Positions 5,743 to 11,043 of a DNA stretch of 11,630 nucleotides are shown here, one piece after another. Made by a program: the position numbers and the translations under genes. The stretch comes from Dehalococcoidia bacterium (GTDB lineage Bacteria; Chloroflexota; Dehalococcoidia; SM23-28-2; RBG-16-64-32). Position 1 is the first letter of the stretch. Each line of letters opens with the position of its first letter. The stretch is from the NCBI GenBank assembly GCA_030690405.1, contig JAUYGU010000082.1, positions 1 through 11,630 on the forward strand, written 5' to 3'. Below the pieces are notes generated by a model, which saw only the letters and a list, made by a program, of their open reading frames with translations, searched no databases and was not told the origin of the DNA.

Positions 5743-6582
5743 ATGGGCCTGATCCAGCAATTCCAGAAAGCTGGTGCCCAACGCCGCAAGGAGGTGGCTG
5801 CCCTGGGCCGCGAGGTGACGGCCATGCGGGCCGACGCCAACGCTTTCGTAGGGCACCTGCATCGGGTCAGCGCTGACCGGCGCAAGGAGGTGGCGGCCAT
5901 GCGCGCCGACGCCGACGCCTTCGTCGGCCACCTGCACCGGGTCAGCGCCGACCGCCGGTCGGAGGTGGCCACTATGTGCGCCGAAGCTGACGCCTTCGTC
6001 GGCCGCCTGCACCGGGTCAGCGCCGACCGCAGCAAGCAGGTGGCGGCCATGCGGGCCGATGCCGACGCCTTCGTCGGCCACCTTCACGGGGTCAGCGCCG
6101 GCCGCCGGAAAGAGGTGGCCACCATGCGCGCCGACGCCGACGCCTTTGTAGGGCACCTGCACGGGGTCAGCGCCGACCGCTGCTCCGAGGTGGCGACGAT
6201 GCGAGCCGACGCCGACGCCTTTGTAGGGCACCTGCACCGCGTCAGCGCCGACCGGCGCAAGGAGGTAGCTGCGCTGATCGATGAGGCCGATGCGTTCGTC
6301 CGCCACCTGCACCAGGCCAGCGCTGACCGCCGCACCGAGATATGGGGCGGGGCAGCGCCCCGGATGGCTCCCACGCCTGCCGCCGTTGCGGCGGCCGCCC
6401 CGGCGGGCACCACCCTCCGTGACGTCATCTTCGCCTACCTGGCCGAGCACCCCGACGGCGCCAGGCTGGCCCAGATGGAGCAGGACCTGGGCATGGCGCG
6501 CATCAAGCTGGCCGGGGAGATGCGAAGCCTCATCGACGAAAAGAAGGTGCAGAAGCGGGAGATGCTGTACTTCGCCGTGTAG
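5743..6582 (+). CDS. GvpC-like 25-aa repeat protein with winged-helix-like C-terminus
   Basis: This 279-aa protein has three parts. Residues 1-45 are a helical lead-in (MGLIQQFQKAGAQRRKEVAA onward) resembling the start of cyanobacterial GvpC. Residues 46-195 are six tandem 25-residue repeats of the form RRKEVAAMRADADAF-VGHLHRVSAD; a seventh, first copy (14-45) carries seven extra residues. These are amphipathic helices with a fixed AF-VGHLH core, like the AF..L core of GvpC repeats, though classic units are 33 residues. After a P/A linker (201-222), residues 223-279 (TLRDVIFAYLAEHPDGARLA, then a helix and IDEKKVQKREMLYFAV) look like a winged helix. GvpC proteins clamp the outside of the wall and stiffen it. 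Placement right after gvpA supports that role; the extra domain is unusual and may mediate protein contacts. GAGAGGAG lies 10 bases before the ATG. Repeat copy number may vary between strains. Confidence 0.85.
   Translation: MGLIQQFQKAGAQRRKEVAALGREVTAMRADANAFVGHLHRVSADRRKEVAAMRADADAFVGHLHRVSADRRSEVATMCAEADAFVGRLHRVSADRSKQVAAMRADADAFVGHLHGVSAGRRKEVATMRADADAFVGHLHGVSADRCSEVATMRADADAFVGHLHRVSADRRKEVAALIDEADAFVRHLHQASADRRTEIWGGAAPRMAPTPAAVAAAAPAGTTLRDVIFAYLAEHPDGARLAQMEQDLGMARIKLAGEMRSLIDEKKVQKREMLYFAV
5782..6327 (+). repeat. Tandem 75-bp coding repeats
   Basis: Six in-register 75-base units span 5878-6327, preceded by a longer first unit (96 bases, 5782-5877). They encode the 25-residue repeats of the GvpC-like protein. 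Segments such as GCCGACGCCTTCGTCGGCCA and GGGTCAGCGCCGACC recur almost unchanged, which indicates recent duplication or ongoing recombination. Confidence 0.9.
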
Positions 6583-6622
6583 CGAGGGCGGGTTTGTCGT
6601 CATGAACAAAATAATTCGACAG

Positions 6623-6698
6623 CAGGCAGGGCTGAAGCCCTGCAGCTACGATCCTGTCTGGTCTCTGTTTCGTAGCTGCAGACCTTTAGGTCTGCCTG
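6623..6698. repeat. Symmetric double-hairpin intergenic element (76 bp)
   Basis: The ends are CAGGCAG (6623-6629) and CTGCCTG (6692-6698). Inside, a first hairpin GCAGGGCT-GA-AGCCCTGC (6626-6643) and a second GCAGACCT-TT-AGGTCTGC (6678-6695) flank GCAGCTACG and its complement CGTAGCTGC. The two hairpins differ in sequence, but both members of each pair change together. It resembles the BIME/REP or small MITE-type dispersed elements of environmental genomes. It lies between the GvpC-like gene and the first zinc-motif gene. Confidence 0.7.
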
Positions 6699-6780
6699 GA
6701 GAGGGCAACCCGCACTGTCGCACTATTTTCTCAATGACCAGCAACCCGCGGACGGTCTCTGCAGTGAGAAGGAGGAGCTG

Positions 6781-7131
6781 TTGGCTGGAAAGGTGATCAC
6801 CTGCGCTTTCTGCGGGGGATCGGGCAAGGACCCCTTCGGGGTCATGTCCGCGCTATCCACCTGTCAGGTGTGCGGCGGCAAGGGCTCCGTAGCCGTTGAG
6901 GAACCCGCCGTCAGGTGCGCCTTCTGCGGCGGTAGCGGCGTGCACCGGGACCAGCGGCTTACCTGCACCGCCTGCGCCGGCAAAGGGATGATCAGCGTCC
7001 ACTCGCCTCACGCGAAGTGCCCCCGCTGCCGAGGGGCTGGAACGGACCCGGAGATTAACTACCTGCCCTGCGTCCTGTGCAAAGGCTCGGCGGTAGTCAC
7101 GGTCAAGGAGAGGGTTGCTGGCGTAGCGTAG
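6781..7131 (+). CDS. DnaJ-type zinc-motif protein, six CxxCxGxG, no J-domain
   Basis: This 116-aa protein consists almost wholly of six CxxCxGxG motifs: CAFCGGSG (8-15), CQVCGGKG (28-35), CAFCGGSG (46-53), CTACAGKG (62-69), CPRCRGAG (80-87) and CVLCKGSA (97-104, last glycine replaced). This is the zinc-binding repeat of DnaJ/Hsp40, where four copies bind two zinc ions and assist substrate binding and disulfide chemistry. Six copies would fit three zinc sites. There is no J-domain and no C-terminal substrate domain, so it cannot stimulate DnaK on its own. The start is TTG at 6781, chosen because AAGGAGG lies 5 bases before it and the first motif follows at once. A paralogue lies at 8839. It sits between the gvpC-like gene and gvpN, suggesting a gas vesicle assembly helper. 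The TAG stop lies within a 30-base palindrome. Confidence 0.9.
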   Translation: MAGKVITCAFCGGSGKDPFGVMSALSTCQVCGGKGSVAVEEPAVRCAFCGGSGVHRDQRLTCTACAGKGMISVHSPHAKCPRCRGAGTDPEINYLPCVLCKGSAVVTVKERVAGVA

Positions 7132-7156
7132 GGGCGCAGCATGCTGCGCCCCTACG
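7127..7156. repeat. Perfect 30-bp palindrome before gvpN
   Basis: The sequence is perfectly self-complementary with no loop, centred at 7141/7142; each arm is CGTAGGGGCGCAGCA or its complement. It contains the stop codon of the zinc-motif gene (7129-7131) and ends 24 bases before the gvpN start. I recall similar GTAGGGGCGCAGCA palindromes as dispersed repeats in Chloroflexota and cyanobacteria-like genomes. As RNA it would form a very stable hairpin that could reduce read-through or protect upstream mRNA. There is no T-run. Confidence 0.75.
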
Positions 7157-7180
7157 GGTGACAGAAGGGAGCGACAAACA

Positions 7181-8110
7181 ATGGTTACCGCTATGAGAGA
7201 GGAAGGGGTCACCACCGTACTGGAGCCCCGCCCCATGCCCAACTTCGTGGAGACGAAGTCCGTAAAGGAGATCACGGACCGGGCCCTGGCCTACGTCAAG
7301 GCAGGCTTCCCGGTGCACCTGAGAGGAGCCTCGGGGACGGGGAAGACCACTTTGGCCATGCACGTGGCCAGCAAGATCGGCCGGCCTGTGGTGATGATCC
7401 ATGGGGACGAGGAGTTCAGCACATCCGACCTAGTGGGGGGAGAGAACGGCTATCGCATGAGGAAGGTGGTGGACAACTTCATCCACTCCGTCCTCAAGAC
7501 CGAGGAGGACATGGTGAGCAGGTGGGTGGACAACCGCCTGACCGTGGCCTGCAAGTACGGCTTCACCCTTCTCTACGACGAGTTCACCAGGTCGCGCCCG
7601 GAGGCCAACAACGTTCTCCTCTCGGTGCTGGCGGAGAAGATGCTGGACCTGCCGGCGGCGCGGGGAAACGGCGAAAACTACCTCCAGGTGGACCCGGAGT
7701 TCACGGCCATCTTCACCAGCAACCCCGAGGAGTACGCCGGGGTCTACCGGAGTCAGGACGCCCTGCGGGACCGGCTGGTGACCCTGGACCTGGACCACTT
7801 CGATGAGGAGACCGAGGTGGCCATAACGGCGGCCAAGTCCGGGCTGGCCCGTGCTGACGCCAAGAAGATCGTCGCTGTGGTGCGGGCTCTCCGGGAGTTG
7901 GGCATATGCGAATACGCCCCCACCGTCCGCGGACCGATCATGATCGCCAAGACCCTGAAGGTCCTGAACGGCTCGGTTAGCGCCAGAGACCCCGTCTTCA
8001 GGAGGCTTTGCCTGGACATCCTGCCTTCAGAGGCGAGCAGGGTCGGCAGCCGGGAGCAGAGCGCCCGGGTGAAAGAGATGGTAGGCAAGCTGATCGACGA
8101 GCACTGCTGA
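7181..8110 (+). CDS. gvpN: Gas vesicle AAA+ protein GvpN
   Basis: This 309-aa protein is a MoxR-like AAA+ ATPase of the GvpN family. Walker A is GASGTGKT (49-56), Walker B is TLLYDE (129-134), and GDEEFSTSDLVGGENGYRM (75-93) between them is characteristic of GvpN. FTSNPEEYAGVYRSQDALRD near 183-202 contains sensor 1 (TSN), followed by RLVTLDLDHFDEETE. Length and order match the family (about 300-350 aa). GvpN is needed for normal gas vesicle size; mutants elsewhere make only small vesicles, and it probably uses ATP to promote enlargement of the initial bicone. The ATG at 7181 has GGGAG 9 bases upstream; ATG 7193 is a weaker option. It follows the zinc-motif gene after a 49-base gap occupied by a palindrome, and is 36 bases before a small AbrB-type gene. 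Confidence 0.97.
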   Translation: MVTAMREEGVTTVLEPRPMPNFVETKSVKEITDRALAYVKAGFPVHLRGASGTGKTTLAMHVASKIGRPVVMIHGDEEFSTSDLVGGENGYRMRKVVDNFIHSVLKTEEDMVSRWVDNRLTVACKYGFTLLYDEFTRSRPEANNVLLSVLAEKMLDLPAARGNGENYLQVDPEFTAIFTSNPEEYAGVYRSQDALRDRLVTLDLDHFDEETEVAITAAKSGLARADAKKIVAVVRALRELGICEYAPTVRGPIMIAKTLKVLNGSVSARDPVFRRLCLDILPSEASRVGSREQSARVKEMVGKLIDEHC

Positions 8111-8146
8111 AGCGCACGAGGCTGAGGAATCAGAGAGGTGATGGCG

Positions 8147-8308
8147 ATGGCGCTTATGAGAGTGATGACCAGACTGGACAAGGACGGCAAGGTCAGCATT
8201 CCGGCCAACATCCGTCGCGCGACGGGCCTCCAGCCAGGCCAGATGGTGGAGGTCAAGGTCGTGGCCAGGGGGAGCATAGTGGTAGCGGCCAGGACCAACG
8301 CCAGGTAG
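8147..8308 (+). CDS. Small SpoVT/AbrB-domain protein
   Basis: This 53-aa protein is just long enough for one AbrB-type swapped-hairpin domain. TRLDKDGKVSIPANIRRATG matches the family core (basic start, D-G-x-V-x-I-P-x-x-I-R), followed by LQPGQMVEVKVV and a final strand GSIVVAAR. Such domains form dimers that bind DNA, as antitoxins or transition-state regulators. No toxin gene is adjacent, so an antitoxin role is not supported. AGAGAGG ends 8 bases before the ATG at 8147; an ATG at 8141, adding two residues, is too close to it (2 bases), and ATG 8156 is also possible. It lies 36 bases after gvpN and 25 bases before the next gene, within the operon. It may autoregulate the cluster, perhaps together with the 258-aa protein of the leftward arm that has a similar N-terminus. 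Confidence 0.8.
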   Translation: MALMRVMTRLDKDGKVSIPANIRRATGLQPGQMVEVKVVARGSIVVAARTNAR

Positions 8309-8333
8309 CATCGGCCAGCGGCCAGGCGAATCG

Positions 8334-8810
8334 ATGAACGAGAGGGACAAGCGAGCTGCCATGGAGCGAGAGCGTAGCCAGCCCAGCGATGAGGTGACCG
8401 GCGACGACAATGCAGGAGAGCGCGACCAGCAAGGGAGCGGGTCTCCCCTGCGGGGGGTGCAGCACCTGAAGGGCGTGCAGGACATCGGCACCGGCCTCAA
8501 CAGGAGGATGCGCGCCATCCCCAAGCGGGAGGAGCACTACTACCTGGACCTCTACCTGCTGCAAAAGGAGCGGGAGAGGCTGAACCAGGAGGGCGTCTCG
8601 ATCGGCAAGCGGCGGGTGCGGCTGGGCCGGCGCCTGGCTGGCATCCAGGACGAGATGGTTGAGAAGGAGCAGAAGGCGCGGGAGAACATGGGCTCGCCCG
8701 CGCGGCCCGCCCGCGACAGAGGCAGGCGCCCCAAAGCTCCTCCCAAGAACAAGCCGAAAAAGAACGAATACAAGGAAGAAGAATGGCAGCGGATCTCCAT
8801 CAACTACTGA
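8334..8810 (+). CDS. Unrecognised 158-aa basic coiled-coil protein
   Basis: No family is recognised with confidence. The N-terminal 40 residues are charged and look disordered. Residues 41-62 (RGVQHLKGVQDIGTGLNRRM with neighbours) lead into IPKREEHYYLDLYLLQKERE (62-81), and a heptad-like helix runs to about 118 (RLNQEGVSIGKRRVRLGRRL onward). The last 40 residues are lysine-, arginine- and proline-rich, then acidic, ending RISINY. The overall picture is a coiled-coil with disordered tails, consistent with a small structural or adaptor protein. It sits between the AbrB-type gene and the second zinc-motif gene, in the same direction with short gaps, so it is probably a gas vesicle accessory. The ribosome site before ATG 8334 is poor; ATG 8361 is an alternative start. 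Confidence 0.8.
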   Translation: MNERDKRAAMERERSQPSDEVTGDDNAGERDQQGSGSPLRGVQHLKGVQDIGTGLNRRMRAIPKREEHYYLDLYLLQKERERLNQEGVSIGKRRVRLGRRLAGIQDEMVEKEQKARENMGSPARPARDRGRRPKAPPKNKPKKNEYKEEEWQRISINY

Positions 8811-8838
8811 GCGTCGCCCGGCGGACAGGGAGCTAGCC

Positions 8839-9231
8839 GTGGAGTGGCAGCATTACCGGACGAAGCAGCGATCGGCCCTAGGAACGGTGGGCACGCCCCT
8901 GAATGGGGAGGCGTTCCCCTGCGCCTACTGCCACGGAACGGGCGCCCAGCTCCACATGAGGACCACGTGTCCTGTTTGCGGCGGAAAGGGCTCCAACCAG
9001 GTCGGCGGGCCGGTCGCGGTCTGCGCTTTCTGTAGGGGAGCCGGCGAGGCTCCGCCGCGGTCGCACCTCACCTGCCCCGCCTGTCGCGGCAGTGGGGTGA
9101 TCGCGGTCAAGGAGCCGCTGGAGAAGTGCGACGCTTGTCGGGGCATTGGGCGCACCACGGGCACCCAACTGCCGTGCCTGAAATGCAAGGGCGCGGGCGT
9201 GTTCACCGCGAATCGTCGCGGAATGACGTAG
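8839..9231 (+). CDS. Second DnaJ-type zinc-motif protein, six CxxCxGxG
   Basis: This 130-aa protein is a paralogue of the one at 6781. A 27-residue lead (MEWQHYRTKQRSALG onward) precedes six motifs: CAYCHGTG (28-35), CPVCGGKG (44-51), CAFCRGAG (62-69), CPACRGSG (79-86), CDACRGIG (97-104) and CLKCKGAG (113-120). All six are complete, including the last, which is degenerate in the other copy. Motif spacing is 16-18 residues throughout. The segments between motifs also match the paralogue (for example LTCxAC and LPCxxCKG), so duplication is more likely than convergence. The GTG start at 8839 is chosen because AGGGAG lies 6 bases before it; further upstream the frame only shadows the preceding gene. 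It stops 14 bases before the next gene, whose ribosome site follows the stop at once. The expected role is zinc-dependent chaperone or scaffold, with no J-domain of its own. Confidence 0.88.
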   Translation: MEWQHYRTKQRSALGTVGTPLNGEAFPCAYCHGTGAQLHMRTTCPVCGGKGSNQVGGPVAVCAFCRGAGEAPPRSHLTCPACRGSGVIAVKEPLEKCDACRGIGRTTGTQLPCLKCKGAGVFTANRRGMT

Positions 9232-9245
9232 GGAGGCGCGGCGCT

Positions 9246-9743
9246 ATGGCGGTAAGACCAAGGCTGACGGTGGATGCCCTGACCAGGCTGGAAATGGCCA
9301 GGGAGAGAGCCAGGATAACGGGGAGGAAACCCGCGCTGCCCTCCCCCCTGGAGCAGGCGGCGGAGGAGTGGAAGGCGCAGCAAGAGCAGGGAGAGAGGCG
9401 CCCGTTTGAGCCGGCTGGCCAAACCTCAGTGGTGACTCTTCAACGAGTGCCCTTGGAGGCCCGCGCCGACGGCCGCCGGACGGATGGAGAGGTTCCCTGG
9501 AGGTCGCTGCCGTGGGGAGTTGAGCACCAACCGAGGCGGGTACGGCTCAACGGCGCCATGATGGGTCGCATCGTCCAGACGCTGCGGGCCAGGGAGTGGG
9601 CCAGGGCCACGGGAAGAAAGACACGCGCGCCCCTGGAGTCTGACCTCGAGGCCTGGGCCGAGAGGTGGAAGAGGGCCGAACCAGTGAAGGCGAACGACGC
9701 CGGGGGATCAACCGGGCCCAGGAACCCGCAGGGGCGATCATGA
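9246..9743 (+). CDS. Unrecognised 165-aa protein with internal duplication
   Basis: The family is not recognised. The protein is soluble, charged and rich in R, E, A and W. It contains two related helical segments. The first (about 12-48) includes RLEMARERARITGRK, then PLEQAAEEWKAQ. The second (about 105-145) includes TLRAREWARATGRK, then PLESDLEAWAERWKRAE. Both show A-R-E-x-A-R-x-T-G-R-K, about seven residues, then P-L-E, and E-x-W. A less conserved linker with PWRSLPWG lies between them. The paired layout suggests two binding surfaces, as in an adaptor. GGGAGG lies 9 bases before the ATG at 9246, overlapping the previous stop. Its own stop overlaps the next start as ATGA, so translation of the two is coupled. 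The position points to a gas vesicle accessory, but no function can be assigned. Confidence 0.85.
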   Translation: MAVRPRLTVDALTRLEMARERARITGRKPALPSPLEQAAEEWKAQQEQGERRPFEPAGQTSVVTLQRVPLEARADGRRTDGEVPWRSLPWGVEHQPRRVRLNGAMMGRIVQTLRAREWARATGRKTRAPLESDLEAWAERWKRAEPVKANDAGGSTGPRNPQGRS

Positions 9744-9970
9744 GGCCGCAGACGCTCTCCATCGCCGCCCTCGCGATAATCATCATCACCCTCCTGGACA
9801 TCTTAGGCGGGATGGAAAGCAAACCCCACCACTATATCCTCTTGCTCGTAGCAGCGACCTTCGGATTGGCGGCGCAGGTGTGGGACTACCTCGCATTGCG
9901 GCAAGGGGATAAGGCCCCGGTGCCCGAGGAGCGTGCCGGTCGAAAGCCGACCGCTCGTGGGGGCTCCTGA
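9740..9970 (+). CDS. Small membrane protein, two transmembrane segments
   Basis: This 76-aa protein has two clear hydrophobic segments: about 5-24 (TLSIAALAIIIITLLDILGG) and about 32-53 (HYILLLVAATFGLAAQVWDY). A short loop with KPHH lies between them, and a charged tail (DKAPVPEERAGRKPTARGGS) follows. It resembles a helical hairpin in the membrane, with the tail probably in the cytoplasm. Its start overlaps the previous stop as ATGA (9740-9743), and its TGA shares a base with the ATG of the J-domain GvpF/L gene (9968-9972), so all three are coupled. A membrane protein is unusual among gvp genes; some clusters encode a small one called GvpS or similar, but no sequence match can be claimed here. 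It might tether assembly factors to the membrane. Confidence 0.85.
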   Translation: MRPQTLSIAALAIIIITLLDILGGMESKPHHYILLLVAATFGLAAQVWDYLALRQGDKAPVPEERAGRKPTARGGS

Positions 9971-11043
9971 TGGCGCGGACGTACATCTACGGCGTCATCC
10001 CTAGCGGCCAATCGCTGACCTTCGGCCTGTCCGGCTTCCCGCCCAAGCCGGAAGAGGTGCGCACCGTGGCCCACCGAGGCCTGGCCTGTGTCGTAAGCAA
10101 TTATTCTGGCGAGGATTTTGCCTCTCTACCTAAGGAGACGCTGCTCCGCTGCTTGATGGCCCATCAGGAAGTCGTAGAGCGCGTCATGCAGGCTTTCCCC
10201 GTCCTGCCCGTGAAGTTCGGGACCCTCGTTGAAAGTGAGGCTGAGGCGCAGAGACTCATCGAACAGAGCCATGGGCGGCTCGGCCAGGCCCTTGAGCGGC
10301 TGACGGGAAAGATGGAGATGGAGGTAGCGGCCACCTGGGACCTGAAGCGGGTCCTGGAGGAAGTCGGGCAAGCAGATGAGATCCTGCGGCTGAGGGAATC
10401 GATAGCTGGGCGGCCTGCTACGGAAGTGCTGGAAGTGCAGATACAGGCCGGGAAGATCGTCAAGGAATCCCTGGACCGGCGGCGGGAAGAATTCCAGCAG
10501 CACCTGCTGGAATCCCTCGGGGGAGCGGCTCTGGATGCACAGCCGAATGCACTGGTCGCCGATGAGATGGTGCTAAACGTGGCCTTCCTGATCGAGAAGA
10601 AGCGGGAGGAGGAGTTCGACGAGCAGGTGAGGAAGCTGGATGGGGCTCTCAACGGCGAGGTGAGCTTTCGCATCGTCGGTCCGCTGCCGCCCTACAGCTT
10701 CGCCACCGTGGACGTGGCTCGGCCCAGCGTCGACAAGCTGGAGGAGGCGCGGCGCCTGCTCGGTCTTGGCGCCAGCGTGTCGCAGGCAGAGGTCAAACAG
10801 GCCTACCGGCGGCTGGCAGCGCAGACGCATCCCGATGCGCGCGGTGAAAACGGGCAGGGGGATCGGGAGTTCGTCCGGGTGCGGGAAGCTTACGATCTGC
10901 TGACCGCCTACTGTCGCGGACAGGAGGACGGCGACGGCGAGAAGACCGGAGAGCGACACTTCTCCCTGGCCCCCGAGGACGTGTGCCAGGCCTTCTTGGT
11001 CAGTATACGGCGGGCTACGGGAGAGGCGGTCTGGCCGGAATGA
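9970..11043 (+). CDS. GvpF/L-family protein fused to a DnaJ J-domain
   Basis: This 357-aa protein joins two known domains. Residues 4-250 are a GvpF/GvpL domain: TYIYGVI at the start, LACVVSNYSG (38-47), MAHQEVVERVM (63-73), FPVLPVKFGTLV (76-87) and VSFRIVGPLPPYSF near 231-244, all typical. Residues about 256-315 are a J-domain: LEEARRLLGLGASVSQAEVK, then QAYRRLAAQTHPDA with the invariant HPD at 287-289, a short loop, and FVRVREAYDLL. About 40 further residues form an unassigned tail. GvpF/L proteins bind GvpA and other Gvps early in assembly; J-domains stimulate the DnaK ATPase and deliver clients. The fusion would bring DnaK to Gvp proteins directly. The usual GvpF/L length is about 210-280 aa, so the J-domain is an addition. 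The gene is coupled at both ends (TGATG before, ATGA after). Confidence 0.95.
   Translation: MARTYIYGVIPSGQSLTFGLSGFPPKPEEVRTVAHRGLACVVSNYSGEDFASLPKETLLRCLMAHQEVVERVMQAFPVLPVKFGTLVESEAEAQRLIEQSHGRLGQALERLTGKMEMEVAATWDLKRVLEEVGQADEILRLRESIAGRPATEVLEVQIQAGKIVKESLDRRREEFQQHLLESLGGAALDAQPNALVADEMVLNVAFLIEKKREEEFDEQVRKLDGALNGEVSFRIVGPLPPYSFATVDVARPSVDKLEEARRLLGLGASVSQAEVKQAYRRLAAQTHPDARGENGQGDREFVRVREAYDLLTAYCRGQEDGDGEKTGERHFSLAPEDVCQAFLVSIRRATGEAVWPE

Noticed and set aside
5782..6327. Regular repeats as a CRISPR array
   Set aside because: The units are 75-base tandem copies with no unique spacers and encode an intact protein repeat in frame.
5575..6609. 344-aa minus-strand frame opposite the GvpC-like gene
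   Set aside because: Its apparent repeats (VGADPVQV and similar) are the antisense reading of the 75-bp coding repeats.
8147..8308. AbrB-type protein as antitoxin of a toxin-antitoxin pair
   Set aside because: The following gene is a 158-aa coiled-coil protein with no toxin-like motif, and both lie within the gvp operon.
8659..8838. 60-residue N-terminal extension of the second zinc-motif protein
   Set aside because: It is an arginine-rich shadow of the 158-aa gene in another frame; GTG at 8839 has its own ribosome site.
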